64,000 nt of DNA. Source: Strongyloides papillosus. Taxonomy: Eukaryota > Nematoda > Chromadorea > Rhabditida > Strongyloididae. Below are positions 11,631 to 23,510 of this stretch, piece after piece. The stretch covers positions 1-64,000 of the forward strand of contig SRSI01000072.1 in the NCBI GenBank assembly GCA_005656395.1, written 5' to 3'. The notes below the pieces were generated by a model. That model saw only the letters and a program-made list of their open reading frames with translations. It ran no database searches and was not told where the DNA came from. Both the position numbers and the translations under genes were made by a program. Within the stretch, counting starts at the first letter, position 1, and each line of letters begins with the position of its first letter.

Positions 11631-13034
11631 TATAAAAGTTTTGAAACATTCCAAAGATTACATTCAGTGTCACTATCATTTGAAAACATCAAAAAACATT
11701 TGTAATAGAAAAAAATATTTTTACAAAAATTCCATCAATTTAGATTAGTTAATTATTTAGATATATCGATACTTGTGCTTTTTTGTGTTAAATGTAATGA
11801 GAACAATTTTATTTTCTTTATAATTGTCTCAATGTAAACAAAAGTATTATTTTTACGAGAATTACATAAAATCAGATTAATGTTTGATTAAAAGTAAAAC
11901 ATCAGAAAACTTTGTCAAAGATAAACATAAAACAAAAAAGATCATAATATACCTTATATTTATAGTAAAGTATAAATTTAAAAAAGCAATACTGTGATTT
12001 ATTAAAAATGATAAAAATAAAATCATCTGAAGTTGACATTCATCTATGAATATGACCAAACATTATTTCATAAAAATACTTGCAACATTATAAGAAAATC
12101 ACTATTAAAATCAGATAGTTACTGACATGGTAATTTTATAACCATTCTTAAACACTATTTTTAACATTTATGTTATTATGTTTTTAAAAGAATTGTTATG
12201 TTTTCTTGGTTTAACGGAAATCTAATATTTTTTTTTCACTAGATAACATAGTAAAAATAGTACAACATTTAATAATTTATTACAATAACATGATTCAGTA
12301 AACTGTTATCTAATATTTTTTGATGCTTTGTTCTTTTATACTATCCTCATTTAGAGCGTGTACTATTCTTTTTACAATTTTATTTACTAAAATTTAGTGC
12401 ATTTCGAAATGTAGCGATATCTGAAGGAATAACTTTGACAAATTCAGATAATAGAAATTCAACGCTTTAGATTTTTGAATTTCAATGAACATTTTCTTCC
12501 AAATAAAACTCAAGAAGTTCTTGCATGTTGTAAAAAAAAACAGTAAATTCTAATAATTCATATACTGAATAAATAGTATTTTCTTATAAAGTGACAGCTT
12601 TTTTTAATTTATTTAGCTTTTATTATTTAGATATTTTTTATCAAATTCGTCAATTATAGGTTGTAAAAATTATTAATTTAGAATGTTATCAATTATATAA
12701 ATATTTTTCTAACAATGATTTTCTTGATAAAGTTATATTATTTTTTTTATAATTTAATAAATTAGTTTGTCTATCTTAATCGTTGATTAAAAAAAAAGTT
12801 TTCATCTACTGAAGCTTGCAATTTTAATGGGTAGAATAACTATTGATTAAAATAGGAAGTAAGAAATTATCCTGCTGATATTAATATTTTTTTTAAATTG
12901 AATGCATAAAATCGAAAAAAGAATTACCACAAATAATGATATTGATCATGAATAAACATATCAGAAATTGGTAATATCTAAATATTATTCAAAAAGAAAA
13001 ACTAAAATGGATCGTAAATATATAGTACTTTATT
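11631..13034. other. AT-rich intergenic
   Basis: No supported feature. The frame at 11877-12059 (minus) is hydrophobic, without start context or homology, and is regarded as chance. Confidence 0.4.
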
Positions 13035-13186
13035 CTATCCGAAATAGTATATGAAATGTACAAAAAATTATTATATATCTTACTTTGTGCAAAAAAAGTT
13101 ACCAAAATATTTAATAGAAGTTAGCAAAGATTATTTAGAAAAAAAAATTGATAATTTTTGATATTTTAGTACTATATAAAAAATGA
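13035..13186 (+). promoter_or_regulatory. Shared promoter block (copy 3)
   Basis: AATAGTATATGAAATGTAC, ACCAAAATATTTAATAGAAG (13101), TTTTTGATATTTTAGTAC and TATATAAAAA (13173) occur in the same order as before the other two peptide genes. The start codon lies 51 bases after the TATA box. Confidence 0.65.
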
Positions 13187-13223
13187 AATTCTCAATTAAT
13201 GTCACAACTTTATTTTCATTACT

Positions 13224-13523
13224 ATGAAAATTTCTAATCCTATTACGTTGTTTTATCTTTTGATTATTTTTATTTCATTTATTGATTTTGGAGATTCTAT
13301 GTTACGAGGTCGTTCACCATCACGAATGTTTCCAAATGGAAATCATCGTGGTCGTTTGCCTTCTAATCAAGGAAGTCCTAAAGGTTTGCAAAGCAGAAGT
13401 AGAAGTAACAGTAGAAGAAGAAGCAGAAGCAGAGAACATCGTCAACATATGGATATGAATTTTAAATTAAAAATGCACGGACACGGCTTAGCCCAAAATC
13501 CATATGATGTAAAAAGATTCTGA
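13224..13523 (+). CDS. Small secreted Arg/Ser-rich peptide, paralogue 3 (99 aa)
   Basis: ATG at 13224 (MKISNPITLFYLLIIF). The signal peptide covers residues 1-25, ending FGDS, followed by MLRGRSPSRMFPNGNHRG. The centre (about residues 55-76) is an Arg-Ser repeat resembling RS domains, but on an exported protein. The tail is His/Met/Lys-rich (HGHGLAQNPYDVKRF). The final RF followed by stop is reminiscent of RFamide-type neuropeptides, but the required Gly after RF is missing, so amidation is not supported. The signal-peptide alignment and shared promoter link it to paralogues 1 and 2 despite a diverged mature part. This pattern suggests fast evolution of the mature peptide. Confidence 0.75.
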   Translation: MKISNPITLFYLLIIFISFIDFGDSMLRGRSPSRMFPNGNHRGRLPSNQGSPKGLQSRSRSNSRRRSRSREHRQHMDMNFKLKMHGHGLAQNPYDVKRF

Positions 13524-13794
13524 TGTGCTACTGTTAAGGATTAGATATTAAAAATATAATATTATCGAATGATAAACTTTAAAACTCTTATTCTTCCACA
13601 AATTTTTATTTTATTTTTGTGATTAGATTTGTTCTAAAAGTAAATTTTTTAAAGCATTATTTTTTTTAAATAGCTTTAGATAGCTTTTTATAGAACAATT
13701 ATTCTTTTTATTATTAATTAATGTAAAAGAAGTGAGACAAACCTCGATATTTTATGAAAAATCTATAACAAAATAAAATAAGAAAAAAAAATTT

Positions 13795-15285
13795 GTCTTT
13801 TTCACAACTCTCTTCAAATTTAATCGATTTTTATGGGTAAATAGTCAAAAGATGTGTTTTTTTCTAACTTAGTGGGGAAGATAGGTCTTAAATGTTTTGA
13901 GCTATAATTAGTCATGTTATCTTTAAAAAACATCGTTTTTTAGCCTTTTTTAGCATGAATTTGACCAGGGATAAACGTTATTTCAAAATATATAATATAA
14001 AATGATTTATATACCATTCGAAAAGTCTACTACCAGAATAGGGGGAAAACACAATTCTAATGGATTGTAACAGAAAATTGACCGAGTTATGATACAAAGA
14101 ATGATAGCCATTTTTTAAAAATGATTAAAAAGTTAAATAGCTATAACTTAGTCAAAACTTGGTAAAAACCAATAAAAAAGTATCTGTTATTTAGATCTAA
14201 GTCTAAGTAAAAAAATAAGATTCTAACGAAGTTTATAGCTCAACTACGAAAGAAGTTATATTAATTTGAATGTCAAATTTTTTGCTTTTTTTCCATTTTA
14301 TTGTAAAAATCAATTTTGTTCCAGACATTACTCTCTCCAAACTTGATCAAATTTTATGATCAAATAGTCATTTGATGTATTTCTTTTAAACTTAGTGCGG
14401 AAAATGGATCTCAAAACTTTTGGTCCATAATTGGCCAAGTTATGTTTAAAAAACACCACTTTTTTGACACATTTTTGCATAGTTTTGTCTTTCAAAAAAC
14501 TTTTGTAGAAGTGAACTGATTTTTTTGGTTTTTAACTCATTTGAAATGTAAAAGTCAGGAAAGGGGGAAACTTAATAGAATTTAGATTAATAAAGAATTA
14601 GCAAAGTTATGGGTCAATAAGTGATGACCATTTTTTTCGAAAAAATTAAAAAGTTAGATAGATATTACCTTATTAAAACTTCATAAAACTATGTTGATAT
14701 GATTTATATAGATTTAAGTCTAATTTAAAAAATGAGACTATTGCGAAGTTTACAGCTTATCTAGAAAACAATTTGTCCCAACTTTGGTGCCATTTTTTTT
14801 GCTTTTTTTTATTCCTTTTGTAAAAATCAATTTTGTTCTAGACATAATCCTTTCTAAACTTGATCATTTTTTATGGCAAATTGTTATTTGATGTATTTTT
14901 TTTCAACTTCGGGGGGAAAATAAATTTCGAAACTTTTGATCCATTACAGGCCAATTTATGTTTAGAAAACGTCACTTTTTAACCACATTTTTGCATAGTT
15001 TTGTTCCAAAAATAACTATTTTAAAAGTTGATTTAAATTTGTGATTTCTGACTCATTTATAAGGTACAGGCATGGAAAAGAGGGAAATTTAATATTAAAA
15101 TGATCAACAAAAAATTAGTAATGTTATGGATTAAAATGTGACAACCATTTTTTTAGTAGAAATAAAATTTTTTAAATATAATAACTTTATAAAAAGTTGT
15201 TTTAAATGAATGAAATTAAATGTAGTATATATATCAAAGTCTGATTTTAATTGTAAAACCATAACAAAGTTTGTAGCTTTAAAAC
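13795..15285. repeat. ~520-base tandem repeat array, three diverged copies
   Basis: An anchor (AACTTAGTGGGGAAGAT) occurs at 13866, 14389 (AACTTAGTGCGGAAAATGG) and 14905 (AACTTCGGGGGGAAAAT), giving periods of 523 and 516 bases. Each unit also holds an AAAATCAATTTTGTTCYAGAC-like block, a GATCAAATTTTATG-like block and an AACATCGTTTTTTAG-like block. Copies are clearly diverged, so it is an old minisatellite or satellite. A last piece continues after the hAT insertion (15884 to about 15945), and a related unit lies inside the palindromic element at 44545-44880. Confidence 0.85.
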
Positions 15286-15875
15286 TATACATGGGCGGGT
15301 CGGTAAATTTTTCGACCCGGGGTCGGTCGATTTAGGGTCACTTTTTAAAATCGACCCAGGTCGACCCAAATCGACTGTTAAACAAATAACATATGTTTCT
15401 GTAAAAAGCATAATTTTATTAAAATTAAAAAAAATTTTCTATTAATAAAAATATTACGATATATAAATTATAAATGATCCCTTAAAACTAATAAATTGTT
15501 CAAATTCTTAGTAGTTAAATTAGTTCTTCGACAATTTCTAGTATATAAGTGTTGAAAAAGGACTTTCAGATCTGATACTAGTTGACTTTATTATTCTCAA
15601 TTTCTGATAAAGACTATGTAAACGAGGTGCTGATAATTTTACTGAACTCCAAAAATGGTCAATATTAATCTAAGAACTAATATTTTTAATATGGTAGGGA
15701 CAATTATTATTGTCACTAACAAATAAATTTCCCAAAATTGTTAATGAATAGTATAAAAACCGACCCTAAAATTTTTGTAATTTTGCACCGACTCCAAAAT
15801 TTGGGGTCGACCCTTAGAGTTTGGTCAGGGATCGACTCATTTTCAAGGGTCGATCAGGATCGGATCCCATGTCTA
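15286..15875. mobile_element. Non-autonomous hAT-type element
   Basis: It is flanked by a perfect 8-base duplication TTTAAAAC (15278-15285 and 15876-15883). The ends are inverted: ACATGGGCGGGTCGG on the left, CCCATGTCTA on the right. GC-rich subterminal clusters of GGGTCGAC and CGACCC occur at both ends. It is 590 bases long with no transposase, so it is a MITE-like element. A second, nearly identical left part is at 35971-36163 plus 43792-43876. Confidence 0.88.
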
Positions 15876-15883
15876 TTTAAAAC

Positions 15884-16155
15884 GAAAAAAATTATGTTAG
15901 GTATTAATTTTTTTGTTTTTTTTCATTTACTTATTTGTAAGATTAAGATAAATATGTAGTTAATAGAGTAATTATATCAAATTGTTTATACCAATTTCAA
16001 AAATATGATGAAGAGTCACCTAAATAGTTACTTGGATTGTTTCAAATATTCATTTTTATTCATCTTTTAGATATAAATAAAATTTTTTTTGTTGAGTAAA
16101 TTTTTTACTCAACTAAACAGTATCAATAAATGAAAAAGTTATAAAATGATTCTTA
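15884..16155. other. End of satellite unit and AT-rich spacer
   Basis: The first ~60 bases continue the interrupted satellite unit. The remainder is unremarkable. Confidence 0.45.
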
Positions 16156-16285
16156 CACACAGAGACAATCTCATCATTTTCCTTCCTATAAAATTATTTT
16201 CATTCCTATAAAATCATTTTCATTTCTATAAAATCATTTTTTTCCTAAAAAATTTTCTTCCCTGTGCAATCATTTTTTTCTCTGA
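16156..16285. mobile_element. One end of a CACACAGAGAC-type TIR element
   Basis: CACACAGAGACAATCTCATC at 16156, after TA, matches the ends of the element at 55096-56939 and is followed by the same kind of subterminal array (CTATAAAATCATTTTC units). The opposite end is not present, so this is a truncated copy. Confidence 0.75.
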
Positions 16286-16639
16286 AAACATTAATTTTTA
16301 ATATAATTAATTTAAAATGTTATTTTGTTAATATTATATTTTTACATTTAATAGTTTAACATAGACAAACAATTAAAGTATAGAACATTCTAAACTAACA
16401 GCTATTGAGAATTATTACTATATTTTTGAAATAATTAATTAAAAATCAAAGAAGAATGTTCGGTAATTTTTTGTTAATAATTTTTTTATTGTTAGATAGA
16501 TTATATACTTCAAAAGCTTATGTATGACAGTTTATTTTGTTTGAGCAATAGAATATCAATAACTGTATTAAAATAAGTTGTTAAATTCTGATCGTGAATT
16601 TATTTGTATAAAGCAAGCCAAGCTAACTAAAAAATTTAA
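16286..16639. other. AT-rich spacer
   Basis: Nothing recognised. It may be interior sequence of the truncated element to its left. Confidence 0.3.
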
Positions 16640-16860
16640 CAATATAAGAGTCCGAAATGATGATACAACAATAAGAAATAATACAGCAAAATTATGACAT
16701 TCGTGTATAAAAGAGAGAAAATTATTATATCCCTTCATTTATTGTAATTATTTTATTATATTGTTTTTCTTATTGTTGTAACATTGTAATTTTAGGTGTG
16801 TTAAACCAATAAATTATTTACTTATTTTACTAACGTGGGTCAGTTGTTGGAGATCGTCCG
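16640..16860 (+). repeat. Possible 5' LTR of the decayed Ty3-like element
   Basis: It has a TATA box (GTGTATAAAAGAGAG near 16703) and an AATAAA-like signal (CCAATAAATTATTT near 16806), placed as in an LTR just before a retroelement leader. No matching 3' copy was found near 21 kb, so the call is weak. Confidence 0.35.
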
Positions 16861-16887
16861 TGCAACAACTAGACTATTTAAGGGAAT

Positions 16888-16998
16888 TTGTGGAACCTTC
16901 GCTGTTCAATTGCTTTCTGGAACCTTTGCTGTTCAATTGTTTCGTAGAACCATCGCTGTTCATTTACTTGGGTAAGACCTTTGTTGTTCAAAGACTAA
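16888..16998 (+). repeat. 27-base tandem repeat in retroelement leader, about 4 units
   Basis: Units share GAACCTTCGCTGTTCAATTG (variants GAACCTTTGCTGTTCAATTG, GAACCATCGCTGTTCATTTA, AGACCTTTGTTGTTC). They lie between the LTR-like region and gag. Confidence 0.75.
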
Positions 16999-17200
16999 GA
17001 ATAGTCATTGTTATTGTAATTGTTTTGTCATCGAAAAAGAACTTTTATCGCGTTATCGACAGAAAATAGTTGTACAATATCTAAAACACATAACTTTTTT
17101 GTTTAAGCAGTTTATTAAAATTCCGTTGTTGGAGTGAATTTTTGTGCTGTAAGAAAGGAAGTATGTCGGAATCAAGAATGATACGTCATCTAAAGCAACC

Positions 17201-20200
17201 ATGAGTGTGAGAACTAATCATTGGGATTCTCAGCCTGTATACAATCCAAAAGCTCAAAGTTTTAGTCATTTCTTGGAGGATTTAGAGTTACGTATGAAGC
17301 TAGACCTTGTTGAAGATGATAATGCAAAACTTGCTATTCTGAAATTGAAGTTACCGTATGAGGTTCGTGACGTGGTTAATGAACTTATTAGTGATAAAAA
17401 AGTATATACTTATGCCGCTCTTGCCTTAAGTCTTAAGATTAAGTTGGAAAATGAAATGAGTATTTTGGATTCTCAAGTCAAGCTACGTATATTCAAACTC
17501 GACTTCGCTAAGGACAAGTTCAAATCATCGTTGGAAGATCTTTGCCGTACAATTAAGTTTGCCTTTCCAAACATGGATTCTATTTCGTTATTAACTCATA
17601 CTTGCAGCATGGTAATGAATTATGTTAAAGGTCGTCTATGGGATCGTCTATATAATCATAGCTATAGATATGAATCTGTCTCTGTTGCATAATATGTATA
17701 TATAGTTATTCATATTTTAAATATATAAAATATTATATATATTGTAGTCTCTCTTCTTAACTAGCCTTTTAATAAATTATATTATTATTATGCCATCATC
17801 AATAGATAAGCTAAACTTGCTTTTAGCTAACAGTCTCCGAAGTGATTATGGACTTAGTCAGTGCCAATCAACTATTGTATGACAAAGAACTAACCCAAGG
17901 TAGATCTGATGCTAAATTTAATGGAAAATGTAATTGGTGTGGTATTAGAGAGCACAAAGAGATTATGTGTAAGAAAAAGAAGTCCGGTGAACCAAAAGTT
18001 AATTCTAATTTGAGAAAGAACAAGTTAAAACCAGCTTAAAGAAAAATGAAAAGCTTTACAGAATTTGTCAAACAGGTCAAAAGAATATAGTACTATCATT
18101 GTTAACAGTATTAAATCTTTTGAACTTCTGGATTCTGGTGCAGAAGTAACAATAACAACCAAAAGTTATATGATAAAATTGGGTGTAAATACTACACGAT
18201 CAATCAAGCCTATAAATTTAACTGTTGGCAATGGTGCTACATGGACCAGTATTGATGAATGCATTCTTAACTTAGAAATCGCTAATTTGATCATTCGTCT
18301 ACCTGTTTATCTGTTCGAGGAGGAAGATTTTTTTAAAGTTTGAACTGAACCTGTTTTGTTGGAAATTGACTTTCTCGAATCTTTGTCTAAATATACTATC
18401 AACCATGTGGATAATACGATTAAGATAAATGGTCAATTTATAAAGTTTATCTCTGAAGACAAATGTGAAAATCATATCGTTAATTTAAAAGAAAACAAAT
18501 CTATGTTAAGAGCTCAAGTATATGGAACTGGTAATGATGCGTTAACTGATAAGCTTAAAGAAAAATTCTCCAATGTATTTTCTGAAACTCTTGGTAAACT
18601 TGATGTAGAACCCGTTGATGATCTTGAATTGATTAAAGAACTACCAAAGATAGTAAAATACTCGTATAATCCAGAAACAAATGATTTGATAAAAAATGAA
18701 GTAGACAAAATGTTTGAACAAGGAATTTTAGTGTTAGATAATGATGTTGAATATATAAGCAATTTTACATTAGCCAGAAAGGAAAATGGTAATGTAAGAC
18801 CATGTATGGATTTGAGAAGACTCAATAGTGCTGTCAAAGCTCGTGTTACTATTTTGCCAGAATTTAATGATATTATTAGAAAGATTGCAGGTAAATCAAG
18901 TTACTTCTCTTTGGACTTTTCAAATAGCTTCTTGCAGATTCCTATAAGTAAAAGGATGCAAAAGTATTTGGCTGTGTTCACGTATCGAGGTATTGCTAAG
19001 TTTACTAGATTACCTTTTGGATACATAAACAGCACGTATATATGGAATAATACTCTAGAAAATATCTTGGGACCTATATACAGTTTAAATATAGTGTCTT
19101 ATGTTGATGATGTTCTGGGATTTGCCGATAGTCATGAAGAGTTGTGGAATTTAGCTTCGAGAATACTCTCATCTATTGAAAAGCATGGGGGAAAATTAAA
19201 TGTAGAAAAATCAAAATTCTTCTGTAGTGAAATCACGTATTTAGCACATGATTGGGGATGTTTTGGTTATCGTCCAACATTAACTGCTACAAAAAGATTG
19301 GTGGAGTATCCTAGACCTAAAAATAGAACTGAAACGAGAAGATTTCTTGGTATGATCGCTTTTTATAGACGTCATGTGAAAAATCTATATTTAGATGCTT
19401 ATCCAATCATTAATCTAGTTAAAAAGTCATCTGAATTTACATGGACTACTCAGTGCGAAGAATCATTTAATTTACTCAAACATCGTCTAACTCCTCGGGA
19501 AATATTATCATCACCACGTTTTGGAGATCTCTTTATTTTATTTGTTGATGGAAGCCAACATGGTGCTGGATCTATGCTTATGCAGTATAAATCCAAAGAA
19601 CATGAAGTTGCTGATAAAGGGAAATATGAATTTAAAGATATGAATCTCATTGCTTATTTTTCTAAAAGATTTCAAAAAGGTAAATTAGCGAAAGCTGCCA
19701 CTGTTTATGAAATGCAAGCTTTGGTACTCTCTATTGAACATTTTAAGGATGTAATATCTGCTCAAAAACTTCTAGTTGTATCGGATCATCGTTGTTTAAA
19801 ACAAGTATTGAGTCATAATACTTCACCAAGATATGTTAATTTGATTTCTATAATCGCTGGTTACAATATTGAACTTGTTTATAAATTTGGAGCACGTTTA
19901 GAAGGACCAGATGCTTTATCAAGGTTATTGAGGCTTAGAAATGATGGTAACGTTTCAGACAATTCAGACAATGTTGATAATAATTTAACAATGTTGTTTA
20001 GGGAATGTCATGATGATATGTTCCACCTTAAATATAAAAAGAGTACTGATTTATTGAAGATACGATTACCAAAGAAAAATGTTGAAATAAGTATTTGGAC
20101 TATTTAAGAAAATGTCCTAATTGTTAAGTATAAAATAGAAAAAAGAAATTACACTACAAGCACGAAACGATATTTTCAAGTTATCCTATGAAGATGATAT

Positions 20201-20985
20201 CTATGGATCTAATATATAAACTTAATGCTTCTCTGTCAGGTGTTCAATATATTGCTGTCGCTGTTGACAATATTACCAGATTTGTGTAGTTAAAAGGGCT
20301 TTCAACTTGTACTAGTACTGAGATAATTGATTTCTTGGATGATATAATATCAGTATTTGGAATTTGTGCAAATATCAAAACTGATGACCAAACATGCTTT
20401 ATTAGTATAGTCTTAAAACATTATTATGGAACTTTAAAAATTTTAGTACATTCAACTATTAGAGGACACCTTAGTTGGAATTCTATTTGTGAAAAGAAGA
20501 TAGGATCTGTAAATCTTTGTATGCGTCGTATGTCAGATGAATATTTCCATCGTTATGAGAAATTCTTGCTTCAAATTATGTACAGTCTTAATAATACAAA
20601 ACATATTGCAACAAACACATCACCACATGAATTTATGTTTGGATGGTCATCGCTTATTCCTGCTGATTTGAAAAGATACCATAATCAAGCTCTCAATAAG
20701 ATTGTAAACTATAATCAGGATAAACATTTCAGAATGCTTGCTTTTGAAATGGCTCAGAAGGTTTCAACGAATATCAAAGCTGGACAAACGAAAGACAAAT
20801 TGGCAAAGAAAGTGAGAGATAAAATCAACGTCAATGATAAAGAACCACAACCATAGTGACAATATTAATCAAAAATTTAAACCGGTGTGGACTCTTGGAT
20901 ATGTGATGAAAAAAATAGTTAATAATTGCTACCATGTTACTCCATTTATTGCTAAACGTAGTAGACATAAAAGAGTGCACAGCTA
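17201..20985 (+). pseudogene. Decayed Ty3/gypsy-like gag-pol
   Basis: Pieces in order: gag (17201-17692, 163 aa); a CX2CX4HX4C zinc knuckle (17842-18039, CNWCGIREHKEIMC); aspartic protease with DSGA (18065-18343); then, after one in-frame TGA, reverse transcriptase and RNase H (18356-20107). RT shows SLDFSNSFLQIPI and the catalytic YVDD. RNase H shows LFVDGSQHGAG. The linker FLGMIAFYRRHVKNL is typical of Ty3/gypsy. The integrase is broken: CPNC of the zinc finger sits out of frame near 20120, DNITRF near 20265, and the core (20335-20856) has the RGHLSWNSICEKKIG region. A C-terminal module ending KRVHS reaches 20985 in another frame. At least four frame breaks make it non-functional. No env-like frame was found. 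The clade is uncertain. Confidence 0.85.
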
Positions 20986-22050
20986 GAATATTCAAAAGCA
21001 AATTGATGATTCAATTTAACTTTTTTCATACCGACAACACGTTGTAGCGGTAGACTTTGTAGTTCAGATGAAAAAAGAATATAAAAAAAAGTAAAATTAA
21101 TATTTTATTATAGTCATACAATTATACAAACACCAATAATATCTTAAAAACCAAAGGGCACTAGGACTTTAATAAAATAAAGATAAGTTAAGTATTTATA
21201 TAAAGTTAAAAGTGGTTGGATAATTTTGGATAAGAGTAGGTGGTGTCCATTACAATCATCTAAAATTTTTTTTTTTAATCTAAAAAATTTTTTTCTAAGT
21301 GGAGCGGAACTCAGAGATGATACAGAAAAATGATGATTAATTCAGAAAATGATACAACAAAATAATGATTATGTTGTACAAGAAAATACTTCATTTCATT
21401 TACTATAACTAAGTGAATGATGTACAGGTGATCTTGATCAAGCTTGGAGAAAGAGCGTACTCTAATTAGTGGATGAACGTTGTTAAACAGAATTATTAAT
21501 TTTTTTTAAATATTTTATTCATTATTTGACCCTTTCTAAATATTTCTTTTGACTTTCTTTAATTTCATTGTTGCAAGAATTTGTGGTTGGTTTAGCATCA
21601 GGAATAATTATTTTGTTGTAGAAATTATTTTCTCACCCTATTATTGACGATGATTAAAATATCATCAAATATGTATTGTTGTTAAATATTAGTAATAATA
21701 TATTTTATTGGGAAACCGATAAACTAAACTCTGTCATTAAACTAATACAATATATATCAAATTGTCACCATTAACGCTAACCTAACAATTGTATATAAGT
21801 TATGACATTGGTTACAATTTTAACAATGCATGAGACTAAATTAATTTATATGCAATTTTGAATTTTATTGAAAATGCTACTATTTAACATGTGAAGTTTT
21901 AGATTGTTTTCACAGGGTAAATTATTAAGTAATTTTGAAAATATAACTTTTTTCAAATGTTTTTATTTTTTTTAATATATAAATGAATATATTATCGACT
22001 TTCGTACGTTTTTTTTTCTAAATAAGAAGCTGCCTATAAAGCTTTAAATT
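20986..22050. other. 3' region of the decayed retroelement and AT-rich intergenic
   Basis: It holds the hairpin at 21028-21051 and a purine-rich run (21066-21098) that could be the polypurine tract. No 3' LTR recognised. The rest is featureless up to the start of segmental copy 1. Confidence 0.4.
21028..21051 (+). repeat. Nested hairpin with CCGACAACACGTT motif
   Basis: TACCG-ACAAC-AC-GTTGT-AG-CGGTA folds on itself. The 13-mer CCGACAACACGTT also occurs in the hairpin array of the LTR element at 29129-32191 (about 31460). Confidence 0.6.
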
Positions 22051-22328
22051 TTTACTAAAATAATATCAGGCTTCTTCTATTGATTAATCCTAGCCAAATA
22101 AATTTGAAATTTTAGTGTAAAACTTTTTATTTATTGAAAATTTTAATAGAGTAAGTAATAACATTAGTGGGAATGAAAGGATTATGTTTACAATATAAAC
22201 TTAAAGAAATGTCATATTCGTAATTCAAAGTTAATTTTAACTTATAAAATTTTTTTTATATTGTATTCATTTTAGATTATTATTATAGATCCGTCAACCC
22301 AATATACTTATTACTGAAATTATTATTA

Positions 22329-23510
22329 TTATATTTCCGCTTTACATGACTCAATTAATTCTTTAGAATCTTTAGTTGAATCAATTTCAATTGGATCAAT
22401 TTCTTTATAAGAAAGTTTTAAAGAACTTCTGGAAAAATAGTCATGGAATTTTATGAATACTTCGTTAGACAATGCTTTTAATTTAAATGGATTAGAGACA
22501 TTATATTGTATATATAAACCTTCTACACCTTTATCCTTACGATATTTAATTTCGCCTCTTGGATTCATAATACAACCATCAAAGTTAATTATTTCTGCTG
22601 ATTTAACAGTAATTTGCACAACTTTATTTTTGTCTTCTGCCGTTATTGAAATGTAACAGTCTTCTTTAATGTTTTTAATAGTTACTTCTCCCTCTTTTTT
22701 TTCATCTTTTTTTATTTTTATCTCAGTATTTCCATTGTTACAACCAATTTTTTCTTTTGTTTCAATTAAATTTTCACAATTTTTACCAGTAAAAATCGAA
22801 GGGCATTGACATTCCATACAATTTTTCTTAGAATAATAACCACCATGCTCACAAGAATTTTTCTTTAGGCACTTACAATATATATTATTTATTTTTCTAA
22901 AATCACTATAGACAAATAATCTATTTGCTTTAAGCATTTCCTCATATCGACAATTAAAAGGTTTATAAGTTATTTCTAATCCTTTACTACCAAAATCATT
23001 AGGAAAATGTGTTGCAGATGCAAAATCATAATCGGTATTTTGAATAAATTTATAGTAATAATTTGACTTATTAAAATACGGTTTAAAATATAGAGAAATA
23101 TTATCATAGTCAATTTGTAATTCTCTATCTCGATCAATACGTTGGATTTCTGGAATTAGTCCAAATGCAAGTCCTAAATAAAAGCGTATTTTGAATATAT
23201 CTTTATACGTTTCTTCTTTTAAACTAATATAGGTAGGTTTATTATCATCATTGGATAGTCTTACATGGTCATTATGTTGGGTTATACAAAAGTAAATTCC
23301 TATCTTATTTTTAATATCGACTTGTGATTTCGTAAAATTAAAACAAGTATAATTATTGATTTGGTAGAAGATTTCATCTATTTCTTCGACATCTGGATAT
23401 CCTTTAAGTTTTTTAAACAAATCTAAAAGTTTTTCTTCATAATAATATGAAACTTCTCTGCCATCCGTTGGATAAGGTGGTGGGTATATAATTCGTTCTT
23501 TTTCGTTTAA
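22329..23510 (-). CDS. Astacin-like pseudoprotease with EGF and CUB-like domains (exon 2, 393 aa)
   Basis: The exon starts after a T-rich AG (TACTTTTTAG, 23511-23520) and is open to the TAA at 22329. Order: IYPPPYPTD; astacin-like domain (INNYTCFNF, HVRLSND, TYISL, RIDRDRELQ); EGF-like (YCKCLKKNSCEHGGYYS ... CQCPSIFTGKNC); CUB-like C-terminal part (DCYISI, GEIKYRKDKGVEGLY). In active astacins the helix reads HExxHxxGxxHE. Here the aligned residues are FYLGLAFGLIPE, so the three His ligands and the Glu are Phe, Leu, Pro and Tyr. The Met-turn SxMxY is SATHF. Proteolysis is therefore excluded and a binding or decoy role is more likely. The first exon with the signal peptide was not found, so the gene may be incomplete. 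It is the minus member of a divergent pair with 34381-35689. Confidence 0.8.
   Translation of the reverse strand, partial: LNEKERIIYPPPYPTDGREVSYYYEEKLLDLFKKLKGYPDVEEIDEIFYQINNYTCFNFTKSQVDIKNKIGIYFCITQHNDHVRLSNDDNKPTYISLKEETYKDIFKIRFYLGLAFGLIPEIQRIDRDRELQIDYDNISLYFKPYFNKSNYYYKFIQNTDYDFASATHFPNDFGSKGLEITYKPFNCRYEEMLKANRLFVYSDFRKINNIYCKCLKKNSCEHGGYYSKKNCMECQCPSIFTGKNCENLIETKEKIGCNNGNTEIKIKKDEKKEGEVTIKNIKEDCYISITAEDKNKVVQITVKSAEIINFDGCIMNPRGEIKYRKDKGVEGLYIQYNVSNPFKLKALSNEVFIKFHDYFSRSSLKLSYKEIDPIEIDSTKDSKELIESCKAEI

Noticed and set aside
13480..13523. RFamide neuropeptide at the end of peptide 3
   Set aside because: Arg-Phe is followed directly by the stop. The Gly needed for amidation is missing and there is only one copy.
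15738..15959. 73-codon frame with short charged peptide
   Set aside because: It crosses the hAT right end into satellite DNA; chance frame.
21340..21400. 3' LTR of the decayed Ty3-like element (GATACAACAAAATAATG resembles 16660)
   Set aside because: The similarity stops after about 20 bases. No TATA or poly-A pattern repeats there.
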